This document shows, in pieces, positions 47,501 to 55,972 of a stretch of DNA of 64,000 bases; the first letter of the stretch is position 1; each line of letters starts with the position of its first letter. The stretch is from contig OZ005689.1 in NCBI GenBank assembly GCA_963930775.1, forward strand, positions 13,268,923 to 13,332,922, read 5' to 3'. Under the pieces are notes generated by a model. It was not told the DNA's origin, ran no database searches, and was given only the letters and a program-made list of their open reading frames with translations. Source of the DNA: Cliona cf. orientalis. Lineage: Eukaryota; Porifera; Demospongiae; Clionaida; Clionaidae. The translations under genes and the position numbers were made by a program.

Positions 47501-49051
47501 GGATGGACCATTCTAGTTCTTAATTGAAAGATACCCAGGTTCTACGAGTTAGTGTAGATAATGGCTGGGTGCTACTTCCAGCTACGGGCCTAGCACGAAG
47601 CTAGCACGAGAACAACCCCACTACAGCAGGGCCATTAACCGTAGGATCATTACCGTGATAAACCCTGGATCACTTCACACGACCCACGGCCATATTCCCA
47701 CAAACAGTGATCGTGTCCATCCTACTACACAAGGCCAGGCACCCATTGGATTGGTTGAAGGATTATGGATGAAGTATATAACTTGCTCAAAGTCACAACA
47801 ACAAGGCCCAGGTGGGACTCGAACCCCCAATCCTGGGATTGGGAGCACAAGGCCTTAACAACAGCACCAATCTGCCCTACCACACACACTCATACAAAGA
47901 GCACAAAATTAGAGAGATTACTAATCCAGATTAAAGGGGTATCTCCTGCATGCACAGTGCATCTATAGACTGATGTTTTACGTTCTAAAGTACATACGTA
48001 CATGTATGAATCAAAATGTCGCGTGCAGGGGGAGAGAGAGGGAGAGAGGGAGAGAGAGGGAGATTATAGGCCACTTTAATTTAATACTCTGTTTCTCGGG
48101 CCCGACTGACTCTACTTTTGAAGAAACTTTTGAGGTCACAGGTCGGGTTTAATTTAATACGTATATGTAATAGATTTATTGAGAAAAGATTCAATTACCG
48201 TGTAGCGGGAAACAGTTACTTTCAAGGGAGAAAACTTTCACGAATTTCGCAATTTTTCAGCCATGCACGAAAGTTTTCTCCACAAAATTCTAGGCATGCC
48301 ACACCCATTATGCGACCAGTTTTAACATTCCGCGAAAGTTTTCTCCGCAAAATGCTCCTTTCCTACCGATCCGCAAAAGTTTTCTCCCTCAAAAATTTCC
48401 CGCTATACGGTATTTACCTAGGACACGCCCATTTATTTTCATTTATAAGCTGACCTATCGACCCTATCCTGAGGAAACGCCACCCCGAGAAATAGAATAT
48501 TCAAATTGAAGAGGCCTTAACATACACTGTGGAATGTGTTGGTTGGTTGAAGCAGTGAGGTAGTTGACTCCATCCTTGTCTCCCCACGTGAAGTTGGCGG
48601 GCAGATCCTTCACACTGACGTACGTGTGAGGCAGGGGGTCTGTGATCCTCTCCCCCTGGGAAAACGTAGCTGCAGATGAACAAGCATGATAAAATTAACA
48701 ACAATAGAGGGGTGATAAACTAGCTAGGTGGTGATCTTGCAGGCCAGCCCCTCCTACTCACAGAGGGACTGGCCCGCCAGACTAATGGCGCCGCTGGCAG
48801 TCGTAGTGTTGTGTGTAAAGTAAGTCTGCCAGAAAACACATACATGTACAGTTCAGACACTAATACTATCTACTATATCATAATATTACATGTAAATCAT
48901 GTACGATTTGGATTACAAGCCCATGTCATGTACTAGGAATAAATAAATTCTTACTTTTTTCTACCCTGCAAGGAGTATGAGCGCCCTCTGCAACATACTG
49001 CGCGAGGACAAGCGCTATCGCAACGGTCACTCCAGCCCTGTGAAACACCAT
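32596..49051 (-). CDS. Tandem-domain cathepsin X/Z (bicatalytic papain-family protease)
   Basis: Fifteen minus-strand exons in phase encode 590 residues: 49051-48965, 48825-48762, 48669-48526, 47271-47060, 45928-45869, 45650-45453, 44754-44650, 44003-43881, 42510-42372, 42095-41974, 40809-40621, 40269-40120, 39842-39767, 32770-32737 and 32665-32596. A signal peptide ([16 protein letters not shown]) and a short propeptide come first. Each half has the cathepsin X hallmark [15 protein letters not shown] (catalytic Cys with the HIP mini-loop), [24 protein letters not shown], the catalytic His (INHEVSV; LDHEVSI) and Asn in [10 protein letters not shown]. Human cathepsin Z has one such domain in about 300 residues and is a lysosomal carboxypeptidase. 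Joining exon 8 to exon 9 (both phase 0, no new signal peptide seen between) is my inference; two adjacent genes are the alternative. Introns hold many transposons, including a 5.5-kb one before the last two exons. Confidence 0.8.
32820..33157. repeat. Dispersed repeat R, left part (split copy)
   Basis: Reverse complement of about 6970-7290. It shares ttatgcacttgagagccact, gcacaggagtgcagaaccct and gaccagcaaggc. It is interrupted after ggca by the 5.5-kb element and resumes at 38663. Confidence 0.8.
34123..34678 (+). pseudogene. Acidic N-terminal ORF, possibly piggyBac-type remnant
   Basis: Two exons (34123-34366 and 34481-34678, with a GT..AG intron) encode a very Asp/Glu-rich then Ser/Arg-rich chain ([19 protein letters not shown] and later [17 protein letters not shown]) ending at a TAG. 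Acidic N-termini followed by an RG-rich stretch occur in piggyBac transposases, and TTAACCCTTTAA at 33897 resembles a piggyBac end. No DDD domain follows, so it is at most a fragment nested in, or belonging to, the 5.5-kb element. Confidence 0.4.
35302..38025 (+). pseudogene. Large transposon protein, putative DDE-type transposase, three lesions
   Basis: One protein of about 900 residues appears to run from [20 protein letters not shown] to DTDFIEL. It is interrupted by an in-frame TAA at 35515-35517, a frameshift near 35905 and another near 37258, where the 440-codon block (35939-37261) meets the next frame. The first part has a coiled coil (about 35700-35910). The middle has [47 protein letters not shown] and [13 protein letters not shown]; the conserved-looking acidic and His positions suggest a nuclease/transposase core, but I cannot name the family. 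The C-terminal part has a second coiled coil and a Tudor/Agenet-like segment ([26 protein letters not shown]). Its position between the TIRs supports a transposase role. Confidence 0.6.
38088..38093 (+). terminator. Poly(A) signal aataaa of the transposon gene
   Basis: An aataaa hexamer lies 63 bases after the last stop codon of the transposon protein, on its strand. Confidence 0.5.
38663..38840. repeat. Dispersed repeat R, right part (split copy)
   Basis: Continues the interrupted repeat with ggcatagaatggcaa, then cagctgcacactacta and cactgggcaggac, matching the complement of about 6885-6975. A 45-bp extra segment related to 6465-6510 is inserted, and a (ggac)n run follows at about 38835. 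Confidence 0.75.
41279..41612. mobile_element. MITE with caggcccgtaacc ends
   Basis: The ends caggcccgtaaccag and ctacgggcctg are inverted relative to each other. A poly(C) run (about 41570-41593) lies near the right end, and tgatt occurs on both flanks. It sits in an intron of the cathepsin gene. Confidence 0.65.
43153..43489. mobile_element. MITE with caggggcgtagc ends
   Basis: The ends caggggcgtagcc and gctacgcccctg are inverted, about 337 bp apart, with ctgac on both flanks. The interior has repeated gggggtttcc. It lies in the intron that separates the two cathepsin domains. Confidence 0.72.
46620..47037. mobile_element. Giant foldback element in cathepsin intron
   Basis: Two arms of about 165 bp (46661-46826 and 46869-47037) are near-perfect inverted copies (gggctcatattgctcactca ... 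ttataaaactcttgaac). In addition 46620-46695 is its own palindrome built from the same terminal sequence. The right arm ends about 23 bases from the exon border at 47060. Confidence 0.87.
47540..47884 (-). repeat. SINE-like element with tRNA-like segment
   Basis: On the minus strand, 47884-47806 has a B-box ggttcgagtcc preceded by a tRNA-like region (gtagggcagattggtgctgt) and a strong hairpin ccaatcccaggattgg. The unit extends leftwards to about 47540 with gctagcacgaagctagcac-like sequence. A tRNA gene with a long variable arm was considered but the acceptor stem is not convincing. Confidence 0.45.
48196..48412. mobile_element. MITE, taccgtatagcggg family, copy 3
   Basis: 217 bp, inverted ends taccgtgtagcgggaaa and complement of the right end; interior gaaagttttctcc motifs as in copies at 26706 and 30008. 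It lies in intron 3 of the cathepsin gene. Confidence 0.83.
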
Positions 49052-50344
49052 CTTCGATCACTCCGATCTTCGAAAGGCTTCCACAATCACATGATATTAT
49101 ATAGGCTTAATTATTGTGGGCGTGGTTACGATTCTGCGTTGACCTACGGCGCATGCGCGAACTCCGGTTTTGTTTGGCGGGAATTATTCAACTGATGACG
49201 TTCACTGGTCATATCCATGTGTGATTCTTCAGCTCCACCTGCTCTCTGGATAAACAGGTAAGCCTCAGAGTAGCTACAAAAGGATGCATACAGGAATGGT
49301 AAGGTAGCAATAGCTATATAGCTAATAATTAAGCCAATCCAAACTGAAAAGGAAGTACATTTGAGGAAGATGGTAAATAAAGAAGACAATTAAGGAGAGG
49401 TAACAGAGTTATGAGGCAGATGAATAATGTTTTGAGATAGCTACATGTACGAAAATATTATTATTTGAAGGAGGACACACTGGGACTATTTGGCTACAAC
49501 ATCAAGACTCTTAGAGGGAGTGAATTCCATAAAGGTAGCTATGACATCGACAGCAAAGAAAACGTATATGCATAGGTACTGGTAGCTAGCTATATGGAAT
49601 AAAAAGGATTCTTGAGTGAGGGTGCCTGGGCCCTGGGGATGGGTGTGTGTGTGGGGGGGGGGGGGCGGGTAAAGGTTGTAGCTAGCGGGAATGATTGACA
49701 AATTATTTAAGATAATGTAACACACTTTGAATTTTAGAATCTTTCTCTCGGTAGCTATTCAGAGTTTTCCAATTCAGTTTTGAGCACAAGGAGGGATAGT
49801 CTGATCCACTTGTGCGTTATTACTCTGGCAGCAAACTTTTGCACGTTCTCATTGGCAATGCATGGTGTCCTTCAAGGCAGATGGTATGAGTCCCAGACTG
49901 AGGTGCAATATTCAAGTTTGGAGGATTTGGTCAGGGGCTGGTGGAGCTTCCCATGCTCTGAATCAGGCCAAGATCTGGTTTATCTTTCTGGAAAGTCAGT
50001 GCAATGTATGTGCTGAGACCAGGACGCATTGGCTAAGATGGTAATACCAAGGTACTTCGAATCGTTGATTCGCACGGTTGAATGCGCTCATCATTGTTAT
50101 AATATATCCAGAGCTTTCTGGTGACATGCCCAAATCCTTTCAGTTTCAACTTTGAGCCATCAGAGTCAATATTTTCTATGGTTATCTTTAATACGTTACT
50201 TTTACACGTACTGTACATAACTTAAAGGCAGTTGGTGAATTCTTATCATGTAAACTGTGCATTGTAAGGTCCCAAAAAGATAACAATAAACATCCAGTGC
50301 ACAAGGAAATAATATAATACTAATGATAATCATAGTACAAAGTC
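49052..50344. other. Upstream region of the cathepsin gene
   Basis: No coding region recognised. A G run lies at about 49653-49664. The core promoter of the cathepsin gene should be just right of 49051; gggcgtggttac at about 49120 could be a GC-box-like site, which is weak evidence. Confidence 0.4.
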
Positions 50345-50830
50345 ACTATGTGCAGGTAGTCACTTGTCTTTCTCTTCAGAGAGGAGAACCAGGGTCTGGT
50401 GACAAAGACATATTCAGCGAAAGGGGGTTTACTGTGTGCGTAGCCTAGTTTCCAGGCTCTCCACCCTTCTTCTTGTTTTTATACTATTATAATATGGCTA
50501 TGTGTGATCAATTAACGCGGAATTATCGCTCATGGAAAGAGAGGGGAGAGCCTGGGAGGCTTTAATTACATGTGCATGGACACTGATGACGCATTCAGTG
50601 ACCATTATGTCTGAGATTTAAGAGCATAAGGCGTCAAAATGTTGGCTGTTGGTCTTGGTGTTCTGCTAAATTTAATGTGCACATGCATTTAAGCTTCTAA
50701 CTTTTTACTTTATTATAGCATTGAATTATCTTGCATTCTCGGATTGTATTCATTAATTAATTTTAATCTGTGTCAGCGGTGTACTTCTTAGGGGTGCAGT
50801 CTCTATTTCACCTAAGCCACTGATCCACAA
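50345..50830. repeat. Segmental duplicate, copy A (partner 62450-63060)
   Basis: Shares gtagtcacttg, ttactgtgtgcgtagcc and ggggtgcagtctctatttca with 62450-63060. Together with matches at 51966-52260 and 55715-56600, it shows that the whole upstream region of the Pmp-like gene was duplicated. Confidence 0.75.
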
Positions 50831-50869
50831 ATTCACTCTTAGACTATCTCCGATCCTTACGGTGGCCCA

Positions 50870-51700
50870 GAAGGTCACTCGAGATTGCATATTAGCCATT
50901 TGATTGTGCTAAGAGATTGCACAGTAGTGACTCGAACCTCAAATCTCCAATCTCTTAGGAAACTGTGCTAAGAGATTGCACATTGGCGATTTGAATCCCG
51001 AATATCCAACTCTAATAGCTATATATATGACACTGTGGAATCCCGAAATTATGTCCAAATTCTTAGGATGCTGAGATTGCACATTGGTAACATGCATCAT
51101 TCAAACTACGAATGTCTAATCCCCTAGAACCCTGTGCTAACAGATTGCACATGCATTGGCAACTAGAATCCCCAATCTCTTAGCACTAGCTACTGTGCTA
51201 AGAGATTATACATTCATGATTCAAACCTCGAATCTCCATAGTAGTGCAAAGAGAATGTACATTGGGGATTTGAATCCCCTATCTCTAATCTCTTAGGATA
51301 CTAAGATATTGCACATTGGGGATTTGAATCTCTTATCTCCTATATAGCTCTTAAGAGATGGTGTGCAAAGAGATTGCATATTGGGGATTTGAATATCTTA
51401 AGCATCATTTACACTAGGCCCTTAATCCAGATTAGAATCCGGGGCGATTAAAGTAATCCAGTCTCTGAGCATGCGTAAACACCTTAATCCCCTTTTAAGA
51501 ATCCACATTATAGAACAGTATCCTAAGAGATTGGAGATTCGGAATTTGAATCACCAATGTGTAACCTCTTAGCATGTTATTCGAATCACCAATCTCTTAG
51601 CATGGGGTGCTAAGAGATTGGTGATTGGAGCCAGTGTGCAATCTCTTAGCACAGTATAATATCCTAAGACATTGGATATTCACCAATGTGCAAACTTTGT
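50870..51700. repeat. Degenerate minisatellite ctaagagattgcacattgg
   Basis: Units of about 55-75 bp containing gtgctaagagattgcacatt followed by gggatttgaatcccnaatct recur about ten times, some in inverted form (aatctcttagca). The array is absent from the paralogous region at 63060-63085, so it is an insertion or a local expansion. Confidence 0.72.
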
Positions 51701-51767
51701 GCACAATCACAGCAAGAAAGACTTGAGTGCACAAGAGTTCCATGGCTTGTTCACTGAGGATTTCCAA

Positions 51768-51895
51768 CCAGTTTACAAGTTTGGGAAATGAACTCAGTGT
51801 ACAAGCTTGGACACTCAGGAAGTTAATGTTATCATACATTTGTGGTTGCTTGTACACTGAGTTCATTTCCCAAGTTTGGAAACTGCTTGTAAACT
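51768..51895. repeat. Inverted repeat (about 40-48 bp arms)
   Basis: The arm 51768-51807 (accagtttacaagtttggga...tgtacaagc) pairs with 51848-51895. Confidence 0.75.
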
Positions 51896-52266
51896 ACAAG
51901 TGAACAAGGAGTGTAACACTTGCACACTGCAGTCGATCGTGCAGTGAATTAAATGGCTAATGTGCAATCTAGCTATATCCTCACCAACCGCTATAATCCT
52001 CAATGTGTATACTATCCAACTTCACAGATTCTCCCAACCTGATATCCGTACCACTCAAAACTGATCACCTTGCGATTTGTATTATGTGACAAACTTGTAT
52101 TTTACTGTGTACATGCAGAATAAAAGTCAGATTGTAAACAGAAGTTTCCCAAATAAATTTATTGTGAATCTACGTATGATGTCTCCAGACAATAATTCAG
52201 CATTGACTGTGTGAACGTAAAATAAATTTGCACTAATTTTAATTGAAGACTGATTTGTAGTTTGCT

Positions 52267-52521
52267 GCATGGGAGTAAATTGCGAGTTGTAACATAACCG
52301 AGCATTGTGTATCTAATAGATTACCTTACCATTACAGCAACCGTTGGTTTGCCACACAATGGTTGCTATTATAATGGTAAGGAAGTCTATTAGATACACA
52401 ATGCTTGGTTATGTTACAACTTGCAATTTACTCCCATGCAGTGCATCTGACTTCAGCGGTTCTCCTGTGAGGGATATAGCTATAGAGAACACGTGTTCTC
52501 TATAGCTATATCCCACACAGG
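52267..52521. repeat. Two consecutive hairpins
   Basis: The first, 52267-52439, has arms of about 80 bp (gcatgggagtaaattgcgag ... inverted copy ending catgc). The second, 52464-52521, has arms cctgtg..ggatatagctatagagaac around acgt. Both would fold into strong cruciforms; they may be foldback MITEs. Confidence 0.82.
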
Positions 52522-52762
52522 AGGTGATTTATGTATGCATGACCTCTGACCTCATGCATAATATGATTGTGTGTATACGTAGCATTTATCACTAAAATAA
52601 TGGTGTGATATTATCACACTAGCACCTAGCTACAAATGTGTTGCTACAAACTTCATTAAGTATACGTGCAGATGTGTCACTCAGTCCTGTAGTAAATTGT
52701 CTGGGAGACACCATAGATTCACAACAAATGAATAAATTTTGGGAAACCTCGATTTACAATCT

Positions 52763-53629
52763 TAGCGTAAGACCTCGACTATCGGCCGAGTTATCAGTCC
52801 GGCTCATAAGTCGACTTAGGAACACTTTCAGACCTTACTTCAAAGTTCTACAGACAGATCTTCACCTCCTCTACAAGACGATATCCAGATGAAGACAACA
52901 CAACAATCAGAGACGACGCTATAGTCCTCCAAATCCCGATGATCGGGCCTCGGTTACCGTCCACGGACATTTATTATCGGCCGCTCATACAGCATGAACG
53001 TAGCAATTATCGGCCAAATCGAGCCTTTTTGTCTGTCGACACTTACCAGTTCAAAATTGTCACTTCTAATCAACAGTACTGAAACCAGCAGGTGTGATTA
53101 CCCTTTACCAATTACAACAGCTCGTTCTTATGCAGCAATACTGAGATACAGTGAAAACGAGCTATGAATAATCATTATACAATACATTTTATGATTGATA
53201 ATGGCATGATATAAATGCTAATATTAACTTCGGCGATGCTTTCTGGGGTTCATATGAGTACTGTCTCCTTCCTTCTGATCTGGAAAAAGGTAAGTAAAGT
53301 GTCTAATATCAGATTAGGCCATGTAGCTAGCTTCCAGCCCTCACGATCTGCCACCGTTCAGTACGCCATATCACGCCCATTCAAATTGGTTCAACACCAT
53401 TCTATACCCTTCTCTCCAATGTATTTTCATTGTAGAAGTAAGTTAAGCCTACCTGGTATCTTCAAACGAGTCTAAAACCTCTGATCCATTCTTTGAGCAT
53501 AAACGGAGCTCCGCATCACCTTTGTAAATTTTTCCGTATAAACGCGTAAATGTCCGTAAAATATAGGTCGATAATCGATGTGCGTTCAGCCGATAATCGA
53601 GGTCGGCCGGTAATCGAGGTCTTACGCTA
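52763..53629. mobile_element. Non-autonomous pogo-like element
   Basis: The ends TAGCGTAAGACCTCGA.TA.CGGCC (52763-52787 and the complement at 53604-53629) are inverted and start with TA. Inner copies of ataatcga and ccgataatcgagg flank both ends. The TAGCG start and the cgata subterminal repeats resemble the element at 3045-5862. No transposase is encoded. Confidence 0.75.
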
Positions 53630-53729
53630 CTTGTGTTCTGCATGTGCACAACAAAAACAACCTTGCCATAATTATGAACACAGATAACTGTATGTGTAGC
53701 TACTGGTGTATTTAGTGGGTTATATATTA

Positions 53730-55621
53730 GATTGATACCTGGTTCGTCTACTTTTGTTTCGTCTACTACTGGGTCCGTCTACTCTTTTTTCGTCTACTCC
53801 TGTTATGTCTACTATTGTATAAATACTTCAATTTGGTACTTAAAAAGTGTTTTAGTATGTTCAAATGACAGTTCAAAGATTAAAATAGTAGCTGTGTGGT
53901 ACTGCTGTCCATAGATTATGGTACAAAGAATGAAAGTTCAAAGGTTAATAGTAGGTATTTGAATGACCTTTTGATGAATTAAAATGTCCCACAATTGATG
54001 GGTGTTGAGTAGACTAGCTCTGTATATAAGTGAGCAATCACAAGCATGCATTTCACATTCTCAATTTAACTGAGTCAACCATGGAGCAACAAGTGGAGTT
54101 TATCACTACCAAACGAGGAGCAAGATCCCTTGTCATCAATGGGTACCAGTATACCCTCAACCGACGAGGCAGAGAAGGGCAGTCCTACTGGAGGTGTACC
54201 AACAGACTGTGCAGAGGAAGAGCTGTTACCAGTGAAGATGAAGTGATATCAGTCAACAACCTCCACGACCACGAACCAGATTGTGTTGAGGTGGCTGTGA
54301 AGAAAGTAGTTCAGGAAATGAAGACAAGAGCCAGATCAGAAGCAACGTCGATTCCCAAGATCTATGCCCAGACTATAAGGACCGCTTGCGAAGACGAAGA
54401 AGTGACAGCCACCCTGCCTACCTTTAACTCGATAAGAACATCACTCTACCAAAGCCGTCAACAGAGATACCCTCCAATACCAGAGTCAGTTGATGACCTC
54501 GACTTCAGTGGAGAGTGGGCAGTGACTGACAAGAACGAGATCTTCTACCATGGGTGCAGAGACGGAGTTTTCTTGTTCACAACAGAGAACAATCTTGACA
54601 CCCTATCAAGAGCAGAAATGTTCTGTTGCGATGGCACATTCTCCATATGTCCACGCCTGTTTTACCAGGTCTTCACTATCCATTGCTTCAAGCATCCCTT
54701 GAAAGCACAACTAGGGAAGCTAATCTGGACTGACTGGACTAGAGCAAGCTCATAGTCAGCTTTGACACATGCGGGCATTAGTGTGAAGCCATAGTTTTGG
54801 CTAACTTCCTTCAGTAGAAGGAAAGCATTGTTGTAAGTCTCCCTTGTTTTGTTTGGTAACAAAAAGTACACCATAGGGAACAACTTACCATGCTACTATC
54901 ACTTTGCTCAAGCTATTTGGCGTAAAGTTCAGAATCTAGGCCTTGCTTCAGCCTATAGACATCCACAAAGTGAGGATAACAAGTTTTTTAGAAAAGTTAT
55001 TTCACTGCCTTTTGTGCCTGTTAGTTACGTAAGAATGGCCTGGGATGGTTTAAAGCATTGCATGCCTAGTGGCCAAGCATATGATCACTTTGTTGATTAT
55101 TTTGAGGGGACATTAGCCTAAGTCATTGGAATGTCCACCTTATTGATGGACCGCGTACAAATAACAACCTTGAAGGTTGGCACAGCAGAGTTAAAACTCT
55201 GGCTGGTAAAACCCACCTGAACATTTTCGAAATCGTTGAACTGTTCAAGACTGAACAGTCTAACATGGAAGCCAGCATCCTGCAGCTCGCTTCAGGAGGA
55301 ACATTGAGAAGCAAAGGAGTCAGCAGGAAGAGAAAAGAAGAAAGAATAAGAAAGATACAGGAGAAGTTTGACGAAGGAGACTATACTCTGATGGAGTACC
55401 TTGGTGCCTTGTACAGATGGGTTGGATTTTAAACTGTCAAACACTTGGACACTATACTCTGATTCATTTCATTCTCGAACACTGATTATGTTATTATTGT
55501 TTTGCACTGTATTGATTATTTTTATAGACATAACAGGAGTAGACGAAATGAGAGTAGACGAAAAAAGAGTAGACGAACCAAGTAGTAGACGAAACAAAAG
55601 TAGACGAACCAGGTACACAGG
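53730..55621 (+). mobile_element. Mutator-like (MULE) transposon with repeated TIRs
   Basis: Long inverted ends of about 75 bp (53736-53815 and 55535-55615) are built from repeated ttcgtctact or its complement agtagacgaa. The target duplication is probably atatatta (53722-53729 and 55622-55629), 8 bp, extendable to 9 bp with one mismatch, which fits MULEs. The interior holds a FLYWCH-MULE transposase with an inverted segment. Confidence 0.78.
54081..55434 (+). pseudogene. FLYWCH + MULE transposase with internal inversion
   Basis: From 54081 (or the in-frame 54030) the protein has a FLYWCH zinc finger (TKRGARSLVINGYQYTL, YWRCTNRLCRGRA, HDHEPD). The MULE domain start follows (CCDGTFSICPRLFYQVFTIH), with the first catalytic Asp. 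At about 54690 the sense flips: the next block, FPMVYFLLPNKTRETYNNAF through PACVKADYE to FPSCAFKGC, is encoded on the minus strand between about 54889 and 54690. After 54890 the plus strand resumes with YYHFAQAIWRKVQNLGL, and, after a frameshift at 55121, RTNNNLEGWHSRVKTL and a basic C-terminus to the TAA at 55432. So a 200-bp inversion in place has killed the gene; all conserved blocks remain. Confidence 0.82.
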
Positions 55622-55972
55622 ATATATTAATATAACACACGAAGGCGTATTATAGCCTCAAACTGTGCTGTATGCCTGCATGGCATTTATATTAAATTAT
55701 GTTTAACATGCACTTATAAGGCTAATGAACTTCCAAAACAGTCAGTTGCACTAATTTTAATTGAAAACTGGTTTGTAGTAGCTACGCTACCAGCGCTCTT
55801 CATAGTCTTGTCATTGTGGTAAATATCAATGGTAAGTACATGTAATAGATATACTACATGTATAATGCATTAATTATTGTTCATGTTCATTTACGATAAT
55901 ATTATAGTTTGAAATTTACTCCTATGTATATGTATGCACTGCAGCAATACATTTGACTTTTGATGTCCTCCC
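55622..55972. other. Immediate upstream DNA of the Pmp-like gene
   Basis: Matches 63330-63570 upstream of the paralogue (aattgaa.actggtttgtag and aatggtgaactcc-like stretches). A fragment cactaattttaattgaa also repeats at 52230. Probable promoter region; no TATA box assigned. Confidence 0.45.

Noticed and set aside
47806-47884. tRNA gene with a long variable arm on the minus strand
   Set aside because: The B-box is good but the acceptor stem and D-arm are not convincing; treated as SINE-like.
50870-51700. CRISPR-like array
   Set aside because: The units are degenerate, contain no regular unique spacers, and the context is a eukaryotic genome.
53215-53475. 86-codon plus-strand frame
   Set aside because: It falls inside the non-autonomous pogo-like element and has no domain or start context.
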